Shown: positions 5,703 through 14,382 of the stretch, one piece after another
How positions within the stretch are numbered: the first letter of the stretch is position 1
Layout of the letters: the number at the start of each line of letters is the position of its first letter
Assembly (NCBI GenBank): GCA_003220985.1
Contig: QHTY01000060.1
Coordinates: 664-25,377 of the forward strand
Source of the DNA: Gemmatimonadota bacterium
GTDB lineage: Bacteria; Gemmatimonadota; Gemmatimonadetes; Gemmatimonadales; GWC2-71-9
Length of the DNA stretch: 24,714 nucleotides
Reading direction: 5' to 3'
Notes under the pieces: model-generated
Seen by the model: the letters and a program-made list of their open reading frames with translations, nothing else
Told to the model about the DNA's origin: nothing
Databases searched by the model: none
Position numbers and translations under genes: made by a program

Positions 5703-6809
5703 TGGGCCTGACCGACCGTTTTGCCGACTTCGATCGCCGGCTCACCGAGCTCAGGAGCTTTCTTTGACGTCGAGGGGAAGGCCGCGCGTCTGGCGGAGCT
5801 CGAGCAGAGAATGGCGGAAGGCTCCCTTTGGGCCGACGCCGAACGCGCCCGCGCGACGGTCGCCGAAGTCAAATCGCTGAAAGGGTGGCTCGAGCCCTAC
5901 CACGCGCTGCGCAAGCGTGTGGATGAGGCGCGCGAGCTCAACGAGCTGCTCGAAGCCGAATCCCACGTCGATCTCGCCATGCAGCGCTCGCTCGAGACGG
6001 AGGCGGACGACATCGCCGGCCGGCTCGAGGCGCTCGAGATGCAGAACATGCTGCAGGGTCCCGACGACGCGCGCGACGCGCTGCTCACCATTCATCCCGG
6101 CGCGGGCGGCACCGAGTCGCAGGACTGGGCCGAGATGCTGGTGCGGATGTGCACGCGCTGGGCCGAGCGGCACGGGTTCACGGTCAATGTGCTCGACATC
6201 CTGGCGGGTGAAGAAGCCGGCATCAAGTCCGCCGAAATCGAGATTCGCGGCCGGTACGCCTTTGGGCTCCTGAAAGCCGAGAAGGGAGTACACCGGCTCG
6301 TGCGGATCTCGCCCTTCGATTCGCAATCGCGGCGTCACACCTCGTTTGCCTCGGTGTTCGTCTATCCGGAAGTCGATGACGAGATCGAAATCGAAATCAG
6401 GGACGACGACTTGCGCATCGACGTGTTCCGCGCGTCGGGGAAAGGCGGGCAGCACGTCAACAAGACGTCGTCTGCGGTGCGTATCACCCACCTGCCGAGC
6501 GGCATCGTGGTATCGTGCCAGCAGGAGCGCAGCCAGGGGAAGAACAAGGCGACGGCGATGAAAATGTTGAAGGCGCGGTTGTATGAGCGCGCGGTCGCGG
6601 AGCGCGAGGCGAAAAAGGCGGAAGTGGACAAGCAGAAGACCGACATCGCCTGGGGCAATCAGATCCGCTCGTATGTGTTCCAGCCGTACACGATGGTGAA
6701 CGATCACCGCACCGAGCTGAAGGTGAGTGACGTCCACAAGGTCATGGACGGCGATCTCGATCCGTTTATCGAAGCGTTCTTGAAGCGCTTTGGGAACAAG
6801 GCGGCGTAA
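5702..6809 (+). CDS. prfB: Peptide chain release factor 2, with programmed +1 frameshift
   Basis: RF2 releases finished peptides at UGA and UAA stops. Translation from ATG 5702 gives 21 residues (MGLTDRFADFDRRLTELRSF L), then meets UGA at 5765-5767. The main ORF continues one base later at GAC 5766-5768, so the coding parts are 5702-5764 and 5766-6809, about 368 aa. The stop-recognition tripeptide SPF is at ~203-205 and the catalytic GGQ at ~248-250, both at family positions. The acidic helical N-terminal domain is normal. The start overlaps the upstream TAA, and the stop overlaps the lysS ATG. The shift is the classic RF2 autoregulation: low RF2 lets the ribosome slip past UGA and make more. 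Confidence 0.96.
5753..5768 (+). promoter_or_regulatory. prfB programmed +1 frameshift site
   Basis: An internal Shine-Dalgarno-like AGGAG (5753-5757) precedes CTT TGA C (5762-5768). This is the same slippery CUU-UGA-C used in E. coli prfB, where CUU-tRNA slips to UUU and reading resumes at GAC. The SD-to-CUU distance is slightly wider than in E. coli (four bases against three). Confidence 0.93.
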
Positions 6810-8305
6810 TGGCGCCGGGGAGTCAACGCGGCTTCGTCGAAGCGGCGCGGCGCGACAAGCTGAACGCGCTGATCGCGCGCGGCATTGCGCCGTTTGCCTA
6901 CCGCTTCGAGCGCACCGCGACGGCGCAGCAGGCGGAGGCGGCCTACAAGAGCGACGACGATGCCGCGCGGCATGTGCTCGCCGGCCGGCTGGTGGCGCTC
7001 AGACCGCATGGCAAGACGACATTTGCGCATCTCGAAGACCAGAGTGGGAAGATTCAGCTCTACTTCAAAGCGGACGAGCTCGGTGCCGAGACGTATGGCC
7101 TGCTGGAGCTGCTCGATCTCGGTGACCACCTGGGCGTCGAAGGTCGACTCATGAAGACGCGCACGGGGGAGATCACTCTGCGTGTGGCGCGGCTCACGTT
7201 GCTCGCCAAAGCCTTGCGCCCGCTGCCCCTCGGTAAGGAAGACGCAAGTGGCGTAAAACACGGCGAGCTGACCGATCCGGAGCTACGCTACCGCCAGCGG
7301 TACGCTGACCTCGCGGTGCATCCGGAGGTCCGGGAGGTGTTCCGGCTGCGGACGCGGATCGTCCAGGGCATTCGGGCGTTCCTCGACAGCAAGGGGTATC
7401 TGGAGGTGGAAACGCCGGTGCTGCAGCCGCTGTACGGGGGCGCGACGGCCTCTCCCTTCAAGACCCATTACGAGGCGCTCGACGCCACGTTCTATCTGCG
7501 CATTGCCGACGAACTGTACCTGAAGCGCTGTCTCGTCGGCGGGTTGGAGAAGGTGTACGAGATCGGCCATGACTTTCGCAACGAGGGATTGTCGCGATTC
7601 CACAATCCCGAGTTCACGATGGCCGAATGGTACCAGGCGTATGCGGACTACAACGACATGGCCGCGGTGACCGAAGCGATGCTGTCGGGACTCGTCTTGG
7701 ACTTGTTCAAGAGCAGCGTGCTCGAGCGTCACGGTGCCACGCTGTCCTTCGAGCGGCCGTTCGCCCGCAAGGATTACTATGCGCTGGTGCGCGAGCACAC
7801 GGGCGCGGATCTCGCGCGGACGAACGACACCGAGCTCCGGGGTGTGCTGCAGCGGCACCATGCCCCCGCCGCCGAGGTCGCCGCCTTGAGCGGTGCCAAG
7901 CTGGTGGACGAAGTGTTCAAGACCTGCGTCGAACCCAAGCTGGTGCAGCCTACGTTCGTGTTCGACTATCCGGTCGCCCTGTCGCCGCTGGCGAAGCCGA
8001 AGCGCGGTGATCCCACCAAGGTGGAGCGCTGGGAGCTGTTCGTGCAGCACCGGGAGCTGGCCAATGCGTTCAGCGAGTTGAACGACCCGGACGAGCAGCG
8101 CCGCCGCTTCGAGCAGCAGGCGGTGCTGCGTGCCGCCGGTGACGTCGAAGCGCAGCAGCTCGACGAAGATTTTCTCCGGGCCCTGGAGTACGGCATGCCG
8201 CCCGCGGGCGGGGTGGGGCTGGGCGTGGACCGGCTCACGATGATTCTCGCCGATCAGACGAACATCCGTGATGTGATCTTGTTCCCGATGCTGCGGCCCG
8301 AGTGA
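6809..8305 (+). CDS. lysS: Lysine--tRNA ligase, class II
   Basis: LysRS charges tRNA-Lys. The N-terminal OB-fold anticodon-binding domain occupies residues ~55-150 (…VLAGRLVALRPHGKTTFAHL…). The class II catalytic core follows: motif 1 around VREVFRLRTRIVQGIRAFL, motif 2 FRNEGLSRFHNPEFT near residue 255, and motif 3 GVGLGVDRLTMIL near the C-terminus. The lysine-site segment ELANAFSELNDP is present. At 498 aa it matches the family, and no frame breaks are seen. The ATG overlaps the prfB TAA, so both translation genes are coupled; the stop overlaps the start of the LolC/E-type gene. Confidence 0.96.
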   Translation: MAPGSQRGFVEAARRDKLNALIARGIAPFAYRFERTATAQQAEAAYKSDDDAARHVLAGRLVALRPHGKTTFAHLEDQSGKIQLYFKADELGAETYGLLELLDLGDHLGVEGRLMKTRTGEITLRVARLTLLAKALRPLPLGKEDASGVKHGELTDPELRYRQRYADLAVHPEVREVFRLRTRIVQGIRAFLDSKGYLEVETPVLQPLYGGATASPFKTHYEALDATFYLRIADELYLKRCLVGGLEKVYEIGHDFRNEGLSRFHNPEFTMAEWYQAYADYNDMAAVTEAMLSGLVLDLFKSSVLERHGATLSFERPFARKDYYALVREHTGADLARTNDTELRGVLQRHHAPAAEVAALSGAKLVDEVFKTCVEPKLVQPTFVFDYPVALSPLAKPKRGDPTKVERWELFVQHRELANAFSELNDPDEQRRRFEQQAVLRAAGDVEAQQLDEDFLRALEYGMPPAGGVGLGVDRLTMILADQTNIRDVILFPMLRPE

Positions 8306-9636
8306 TGACGATCGCCGTTCTGGTGTTGAAGGTGTTGCTGCTGGTCGCCGCTGCCGCGGCGATCTTCGTCCTCGCGACGAACTGGCCGTCGCGCCTCGAT
8401 CTGCGTGTGGCGATGCGGTATCTGCGGAGCCGCCGCTCGTCCCGGCTGTTGTCGTTGATCACCGTGATCGCCGTGGGAGGCGTCACGATCGGCGTGATGG
8501 CCCTCGTGATCGTGCTGGGCGTGATGAACGGCATGCAGAACGACCTGCGCGAAAAGATTCTCGTCGTGAATCCGCACCTCCGCGTGCTGACCTACGGCGA
8601 AGGATTGCGGCTCGACGATTGGGCCGAGGTGCTGAGGAAAGTGCGGGGAACCGATGGCGTCGTAGCCGCGGCCCCCTTCGTGCTGAGCCAGGGACTCATC
8701 TCCGCCGGGCACGATTACGCCGAAGGCGTCGCGGTCGTCGGCATCGAGCCGGACACCGGCCTCCGGGCCGTGACCAGTCTCGCGCATTACTTCACGCGCG
8801 GCGACCTCACGTTCCATACCACGAAGCCGGGCGTGGAAGGCGGCATTGCGATCGGGACGCGGTTGTCGAACAAACTCTCCGCGTATCTCGGCGATATCGT
8901 CACGATGGTCGCGCCGGCCGGGTCGCAGTACAACCGCAGTCTTGGGGCATTCATCCCCAAGTACCGGCGCTACGAAGTCACCGGGCTGTTCGAGACGGGG
9001 ATGTACGACTACGACAACAGCTACGTCGTGATGTCGCGGCCGCTGGCCCAGGAGTTTGCCGGGTTGGGCGCCGCGGTAACGGGCCTCGAGGTGCGACTGG
9101 CGCACCCGGAAGCGGCGAATGTCTACAGCAAGCAAATCGAAGACCGGTTGGGCTACCCCTATCGCGCACTCGACTGGCAGCTGCAGAACCGCTCGCTCTT
9201 TTCCGCGTTGAAGCTCGAGAAGCTCGCGATGGGTCTGGTGGTGTTTCTGATCTGTGTCGTGGCGGCGTTCAACGTCGTCGGCACGTTGACGATGGCGGTG
9301 CGCGACAAGACGCGCGAGATCGGCATCCTGGTGGCGATGGGGATGCCGCGCGGCCGCATCCGCCGCGTGTTCCTGACGCAGGGCGTATTCATCGGGTTGA
9401 CGGGGACGGTCCTGGGGGCCGTGCTTGGACTGATCGCGGGGTCCCTCGTGAACCGCGGCCAGCTGATCCCGATCGATCCGTCGATTTACTTCATCGACCA
9501 TCTGCCCGTGCTCGTCAATCCCCTCGACGCCGTGGCCGTCGTCGCGGCGAGCCTGGTGATCGCCACGTTGGCGCCGCTCTATCCGAGCGTCCAGGCTGCC
9601 CGGCTCGATCCTGTGACGGCGATCCGGTACGAATGA
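8305..9636 (+). CDS. LolC/LolE-type lipoprotein-releasing ABC transporter permease
   Basis: This inner-membrane protein works with LolD to extract lipoproteins from the inner membrane for LolA. LLSLITVIAVGGVTIGVMALVIV (residues ~48-70) followed by VMNGMQNDLREKIL is the first LolC/E helix. A periplasmic domain spans ~75-305, and three helices form the FtsX-like C-terminal block, ending AARLDPVTAIRYE with the MAVRDKTREIGIL coupling segment. 443 aa. The ATG at 8305 (TGATG overlap with lysS) is preferred over GTG 8302. An extra hydrophobic helix (residues 1-25) precedes the usual start, which would alter topology. There is only one permease, so it probably forms a homodimer with LolD. LolC, LolE and LolF cannot be told apart here. 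Confidence 0.9.
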   Translation: MTIAVLVLKVLLLVAAAAAIFVLATNWPSRLDLRVAMRYLRSRRSSRLLSLITVIAVGGVTIGVMALVIVLGVMNGMQNDLREKILVVNPHLRVLTYGEGLRLDDWAEVLRKVRGTDGVVAAAPFVLSQGLISAGHDYAEGVAVVGIEPDTGLRAVTSLAHYFTRGDLTFHTTKPGVEGGIAIGTRLSNKLSAYLGDIVTMVAPAGSQYNRSLGAFIPKYRRYEVTGLFETGMYDYDNSYVVMSRPLAQEFAGLGAAVTGLEVRLAHPEAANVYSKQIEDRLGYPYRALDWQLQNRSLFSALKLEKLAMGLVVFLICVVAAFNVVGTLTMAVRDKTREIGILVAMGMPRGRIRRVFLTQGVFIGLTGTVLGAVLGLIAGSLVNRGQLIPIDPSIYFIDHLPVLVNPLDAVAVVAASLVIATLAPLYPSVQAARLDPVTAIRYE

Positions 9637-10334
9637 ACGCGCTCCTCGTGGGCCGGGCGATCCGGCGTGTCTTCGCGGGCGGCGACGGGCAGCTGCTCGA
9701 GATCCTGTCCGGCATCGACATCGAGGTGCGGCGCGGGGAGTTCGTCGCGATCGTCGGGGCCTCGGGGGCAGGGAAGAGCACGCTGCTGCATCTCCTCGGG
9801 GCGCTCGACAGTCCGACGACCGGAGACATCTGGCTGGATGGCTCGCGCTATGCCGATCTCGACGCGCGCGGGGCGGCGGAACTGCGGAACCGGAAGCTCG
9901 GTTTTGTGTTCCAGTTTCATCATCTCTTGCGCGAGTTTTCGGCTCTGGAGAACGTCATGATGCCGCTGCTGATCGGCGGCTCGTCTCCGCGGACGGCGCG
10001 TTCGCGCGCCGAAGAGGTCTTGGCGGAGGTGGGCCTGGCAGGTCGCATGAGCCATCGCCCCGCCGAGCTCTCTGGCGGCGAGCAGCAACGCTGCGCGGTC
10101 GCGCGGGCCCTGGTGCACGACCCCAGCGTGGTGCTCGCCGATGAGCCGTCGGGCAATCTCGACCATGCGAATGCCGAGCGGTTGCACGAAATCTTTTTCC
10201 GGCTCGCCCGCGAGTATGAGACGGCGGTCGTGGTCGTCACGCACAACCGTCAGCTCGCTGGTCGGGCGGACCGGGTGCTCTTACTGGAGGACGGCCGACT
10301 CACGTCGGTGAGCTCGGTCGATGCGATTCCCTGA
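9633..10334 (+). CDS. lolD: LolD-type ABC transporter ATPase
   Basis: The ATPase partner of the LolC/E permease upstream, with overlapping ATGA. 233 aa. Walker A is GASGAGKST (~43-51), the Q-loop is in FVFQFHHLL, the ABC signature is LSGGEQQR, Walker B is VVLADEPSGNLD and the H-loop is VVTHN. FQFHHLLREFSALENVMMPL is typical of the LolD/MacB/FtsE group. Adjacent placement after a LolC/E permease makes LolD the best call. The stop overlaps mcsA (TGATG). Confidence 0.94.
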   Translation: MNALLVGRAIRRVFAGGDGQLLEILSGIDIEVRRGEFVAIVGASGAGKSTLLHLLGALDSPTTGDIWLDGSRYADLDARGAAELRNRKLGFVFQFHHLLREFSALENVMMPLLIGGSSPRTARSRAEEVLAEVGLAGRMSHRPAELSGGEQQRCAVARALVHDPSVVLADEPSGNLDHANAERLHEIFFRLAREYETAVVVVTHNRQLAGRADRVLLLEDGRLTSVSSVDAIP

Positions 10335-10838
10335 TGCTCTGCGATAACTGCAAGGAACGCGACGCCATCATCAACCTGACGCAGGTGGAGCACGACTCGA
10401 AGGTCACGCTCCATTTGTGCGAGCAGTGCGCGCAGCAAAAGGGCGTCGAAACCGGTGGCGCGGTGCTCAAGAGCCCCCTCGGCAACTTTCTGGGAGCGGT
10501 GGTCAAAGGGGGGGGCGGGGGTGCCGGGGCCCTCGTCCCGGCGGCGGGAGATGCCCTGCGCTGCCCGGCCTGCGGCAGCACGCTGCGCGACTTCCGCGAT
10601 TCCGGGCGGCTGGGCTGTGATCAATGCTATGCCTCGTTCGACTCGCATCTGCGCGATTTGCTGCGCCGGCTGCATGGCTCGAGCCAGCATGTGGGCGAGC
10701 GCTACGAGGCGCCGGGCGAACGTGGTGGCGATGATCCCCGCAGCCGTCTCCTCGAGCTGAAGGCCCAGCTGCGCCGCGCGGTCGAGGGCGAAAACTTCGA
10801 GCGCCGAGCTGCGCGACCGCATTCGGGTGTTGGAGTAA
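10334..10838 (+). CDS. mcsA: McsA, protein-arginine kinase activator (frameshifted at its C-terminus)
   Basis: McsA binds and activates the arginine kinase McsB. Four CxxC pairs are visible: LCDNCKE, HLCEQCAQ, LRCPACGS and GCDQCYAS, the family's zinc-binding signature. The C-terminal UVR motif is cut. The frame reads LRRAVEGENFER, then becomes unrelated, while the frame one base on reads ELRDRIRVLE and ends at TAA 10836-10838. One or two Ala residues of the usual FERAAELRD appear lost at ~10805, which fits a 2- or 5-base deletion. Bridged length is about 167 aa. The unshifted frame has no stop and runs straight into mcsB, giving an artificial or real McsA-McsB fusion. An eight-G run (10508-10515) lies upstream. 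Confidence 0.85.
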
Positions 10839-11876
10839 TGGACCTCTCCCTGCTTCCTGATGGCGGGATGCGCTGGCTGGACGCCTCCGGTCCCAAGTCC
10901 ACGATTGTCCTGTCGACCCGGATACGTCTCGCCCGCAACGTCCGCGGAGTGCCCTTCAGCCAGCGGGCGAAGGACACCGATCGGACGACGGTCCTCGAGC
11001 GCGTCAGCGAGGCCGCGGCGTCCTCAGATCGCCTCGCGGCCGCGGTCGCATTCCACCTGGATAAGATGGATCGACCCGAACGGCAACTGCTGCACGAACG
11101 GCATCTTGTGAGTAAGGAGTTAGCCGGGCTCGATCGCGAGGCACGTCCCCGGCCGGGCGCGGCGTTGCTCGTCCAGGATCAGGTCGGCGTCATGGTGAAT
11201 GAAGAAGACCACTTGCGACTGCACGGCATGTGGTCGGGATTCGATTTGGAGGACGCGTACGCCGCGGTGGAAGCGGTCGATGCCGATTTGGGCCGGCTCG
11301 TTCCTTTCGCCTTTCATCCTGAATTTGGCTATCTTACGTCCTGTCCGACGAATGCAGGAACCGGGCTCCGGGCCAGCGTGCTTATCCATTTGCCGGGCCT
11401 TGTTTTGACCAAGGAAATCAACAAAGCTCTGCAAGGATTGTCGCAGGTCGGCTTAACCTTTCGGGGCTTGTACGGTGAAGGTAGTGAAGTCGTCGGGAAT
11501 TTCTTCCAGATGTCCAACGATCGACCACCTCGGGAAAATCGTGCGGCAAGTTATCGAATACGAAGAACAGGCACGGGACGTGCTGTTGAGAACGGCGCCC
11601 GAGGAAGTGGAAGACAAGACTTGGCGTGCGTACGGCCTGCTGAAGCATGCGCGCCAGCTGTCGTTTGAAGAAACGATGAACCTGTTGAGCGGAGTGCGGT
11701 TGGGTGTCGGTCTGAATCTGCTTCCCGGGCCGGGGGTATATACGCTCAACAAGCTGCTGATCTATACTCAACCTGCGCACCTCGCGGCAATGGATGGCCG
11801 GTCCACCGGCGACCGGGAGCTGCCGACGGTGCGCGCTGCGTTTGTACGGCGCCTGCTCGAAGCGGAACCCAGCTGA
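10838..11876 (+). CDS. mcsB: McsB, protein-arginine kinase (internally disrupted)
   Basis: McsB phosphorylates arginines to mark proteins for ClpC. STRIRLARNVRGVPF near the N-terminus is the guanido-kinase-type signature, and YLTSCPTNAGTGLRASV and GLYGEGSEVVGNFFQMSN are strongly family-like. After SN (codon ending 11518) the frame is lost. Homology resumes one base on as IDHLGKIVRQVIEYEEQARD and continues to TGA 11874-11876. The expected SNQ-T-LG-SE segment, about 11-12 residues, is missing, so this looks like a ~32-35-base deletion and not a single extra base. Bridged length is about 345 aa against ~355-360 usual. The ATG overlaps the recovered mcsA stop (TAATG). Activity is doubtful if the deletion is real. 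Confidence 0.85.
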
Positions 11877-11901
11877 TCGGCGAAAGGTGAGTTCGAACTA
11901 G

Positions 11902-14382
11902 ATGAACGGGTACAATTTCACGGATCGCGTTCGGAAAGTTCTGCAGATGGCCCGCGAAGAGGCGGCGCGTTTGCATCACGAGTACGTCGGCACCGAGCAC
12001 ATCCTGCTCGGCTTGATCCGCGAGGGCGAGGGCGTCGCCGCAGCGGTCCTGACCAATCTCAACGTCGATCTCGAAGAGATTCAGCAGAAGATCGAGGAGA
12101 CGGTCAAGAAGGGGAAAGCGGCGGCGGCCGCGGGTCCCGACCTCCCGTATACATCCCGCGCCAAGAAGGTGCTCGAGCTGGCGATGAGCGAGGCGCGGGA
12201 ATTGAATCACTCGTACGTGGGGACCGAGCACCTGTTGCTCGGCCTGCTACGGGAAGAGAAAGGCATCGCGGCGCAGGTCCTGACCGACGCGGGCGTGAAC
12301 CTGGAGCAGGCGCGCGCCGAGACGCTGCGGTTGCTCGGCAGCGAGATGCCCGCGACGCCCGCCGGCGGCGGCACGGGCGCGCAGCCCACGCCGCCCAAGA
12401 GCGAAAAGAAGTCGAAGACCCCGGCGCTCGATCACTTCTGCCGCGACCTCACGCAGCTCGCGGCGGAAGGCTCGCTCGATCCCACGATCGGCCGCCAGAA
12501 GGAGATCGAGCGCGTGATGGAAATCCTGTCACGGCGCAAGAAAAACAATCCCGTCCTGATCGGTGAGCCGGGCGTCGGCAAGACCGCGATCGTCGAGGGG
12601 CTCGCCCAGCTGATCTCGAGCGGGCAGTGCCCCGACGCGCTCAAGGATCATCGCGTCCTGTCGCTCGACATGGCGGCGGTGATCGCGGGCACGAAGTACC
12701 GCGGCCAGTTCGAGGAGCGGCTCAAGGCCGTCATCAACGAGATCGCGCAAAACAAGAACATCATTCTGTTCATCGACGAGCTGCACACGCTCGTGGGTGC
12801 CGGGGCGGCGGAGGGCGCGGTCGACGCGTCCAACATGCTGAAGCCGGCGCTGGCGCGCGGGGAGCTGCAGTGCGTGGGCGCATCGACGCTGAACGAGTAC
12901 CGCAAATACATCGAGAAGGACGGCGCCCTGGAGCGCCGCTTCCAGACCGTGATCGTCGATCCGCCGACCGTCGAAGAGACGATCGAGATTCTCAAAGGGC
13001 TGCGGAAGCGCTACGAGGATCACCACCGCGTCATTATTCCCGACGAGACGCTGATCGAGGCCGCGAAGCTGTCGGAGCGCTACATCACCGACCGGTTCCT
13101 GCCCGACAAGGCGATCGACGTGATCGACGAGGCGGGCGCCCGCGCCCGGCTGGCCGCGCAGGTGCCGCCACCCGAGGTGGCCGAGCTGAAGGACAAGCTC
13201 GAAGCCTTGAGCGGCGACAAGGAAGCCGCGGTCCGCGACCAGAACTTCGAGCGCGCCGCCTCGCTCCGCGATTCGGAGCGCGAGCTCCAGGCCGACATCC
13301 GGCGCAAACAGGAAGAGTGGGAGCGCGAGCGCCAGACGCGCCGGCCGACGATCAGCGAAGAAGGCGTGGCGTTCATCGTGTCGCGCTGGACGGGGATTCC
13401 GGTGACACGCCTGCAGGAAGCGGAGACCGCGCGCCTGCTGCGCATGGAAGACGAACTGCATCAGAGCGTCGTCGGCCAGAACGAGGCGATTCAGGTGATC
13501 TCGCGGGCCATCCGGCGCAGCCGGGCGGGGCTCAAGGATCCCAAGCGTCCCATCGGCTCCTTCATCTTCAGCGGCCCCACGGGCGTCGGCAAGACCGAAT
13601 TGGCGCGCGCGCTGGCGCGCTTCCTGTTCGCCGATGCTCAGGCGCTGATCCGCGTCGACATGTCGGAGTACATGGAGAAGTTCTCGGTGAGCCGGTTGAT
13701 CGGTGCGCCGCCGGGATACGTCGGCTACGAAGACTCCGGCACGCTCACCAAGGCCGTGCGGCGCAAGCCCTACTCGGTCGTGCTGCTCGACGAGATCGAG
13801 AAGGCGCACCCCGACGTCTTCAACATCCTGCTGCAGGTGCTCGACGAGGGGCACCTGACGGACAACTACGGCCGGCTGATCGACTTCAAGAACACCGTCG
13901 TGATCATGACCTCGAACGTGGGGGCCCGCGACGTCGTCAAGGGCAAGACGCTCGGCTTCGGCCAGCCCGATGCCAAGAATGAGTTCGAGCGGATGTCCGA
14001 GAAGGTGAAGGAAGAGGTCAACAAGGTCTTCAATCCGGAATTCCTGAACCGGCTGGATGACGTGATCGTGTTCCACTCGCTGACCCGCGAGCACATCACC
14101 CTGATCGTCGGCATTCTGGCGCGTGACGTGCAGAAGCGGCTGGGCGAAGAGGAGCTCACGCTACGGCTGACGCAGGGCGCAACCGATTTCCTGGTCGATC
14201 ACGGCTACGATGAGCACTTCGGCGCGCGGCCGCTCAAGCGCGCCATTCAGAAATACGTCGAGGACCCGCTGTCGGAGAAGATCCTCGTCGGGGATTTCGC
14301 CAAGGGCGACGAAATCGAAGTGGACGTCGCTCCCGACAAGGAGCGCCTGGCATTCAAGGCACTCTCCGGCTCGAAGGCGTGA
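11902..14382 (+). CDS. clpC: ClpC, AAA+ unfoldase of the ClpCP protease
   Basis: 826 aa, intact. Two Clp-N repeats occupy ~1-150 (both with YVGTEHxLLGLxRE, the pocket that binds phospho-arginine in B. subtilis ClpC). D1 has Walker A GEPGVGKT (221-228) and Walker B FIDELHTLVGAG. A UVR-like middle domain (DQNFERAASLRDSERELQ) is where McsB/adaptors act. D2 has GPTGVGKT (~558-565) and LLDEIEKAHPDV, and the end carries the usual HFGARPLKRAIQ. It follows mcsA-mcsB, the Firmicutes-style order, but ctsR is not upstream. A Shine-Dalgarno AAAGGTGA (11883-11890) sits before the ATG. Clp protease partner is elsewhere. Confidence 0.96.
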   Translation: MNGYNFTDRVRKVLQMAREEAARLHHEYVGTEHILLGLIREGEGVAAAVLTNLNVDLEEIQQKIEETVKKGKAAAAAGPDLPYTSRAKKVLELAMSEARELNHSYVGTEHLLLGLLREEKGIAAQVLTDAGVNLEQARAETLRLLGSEMPATPAGGGTGAQPTPPKSEKKSKTPALDHFCRDLTQLAAEGSLDPTIGRQKEIERVMEILSRRKKNNPVLIGEPGVGKTAIVEGLAQLISSGQCPDALKDHRVLSLDMAAVIAGTKYRGQFEERLKAVINEIAQNKNIILFIDELHTLVGAGAAEGAVDASNMLKPALARGELQCVGASTLNEYRKYIEKDGALERRFQTVIVDPPTVEETIEILKGLRKRYEDHHRVIIPDETLIEAAKLSERYITDRFLPDKAIDVIDEAGARARLAAQVPPPEVAELKDKLEALSGDKEAAVRDQNFERAASLRDSERELQADIRRKQEEWERERQTRRPTISEEGVAFIVSRWTGIPVTRLQEAETARLLRMEDELHQSVVGQNEAIQVISRAIRRSRAGLKDPKRPIGSFIFSGPTGVGKTELARALARFLFADAQALIRVDMSEYMEKFSVSRLIGAPPGYVGYEDSGTLTKAVRRKPYSVVLLDEIEKAHPDVFNILLQVLDEGHLTDNYGRLIDFKNTVVIMTSNVGARDVVKGKTLGFGQPDAKNEFERMSEKVKEEVNKVFNPEFLNRLDDVIVFHSLTREHITLIVGILARDVQKRLGEEELTLRLTQGATDFLVDHGYDEHFGARPLKRAIQKYVEDPLSEKILVGDFAKGDEIEVDVAPDKERLAFKALSGSKA

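Noticed and set aside
11511..11518. Single octamer-like TGTCCAAC at the mcsB break, suggesting a repeat-mediated deletion
   Set aside because: One copy without neighbours, and the bases encode the conserved SN residues; chance is sufficient.
12529..14094. Long minus-strand open frame of about 520 residues antisense to clpC
   Set aside because: It mirrors conserved clpC codons, has a low-complexity acidic/Val-rich translation and no plausible start signal.
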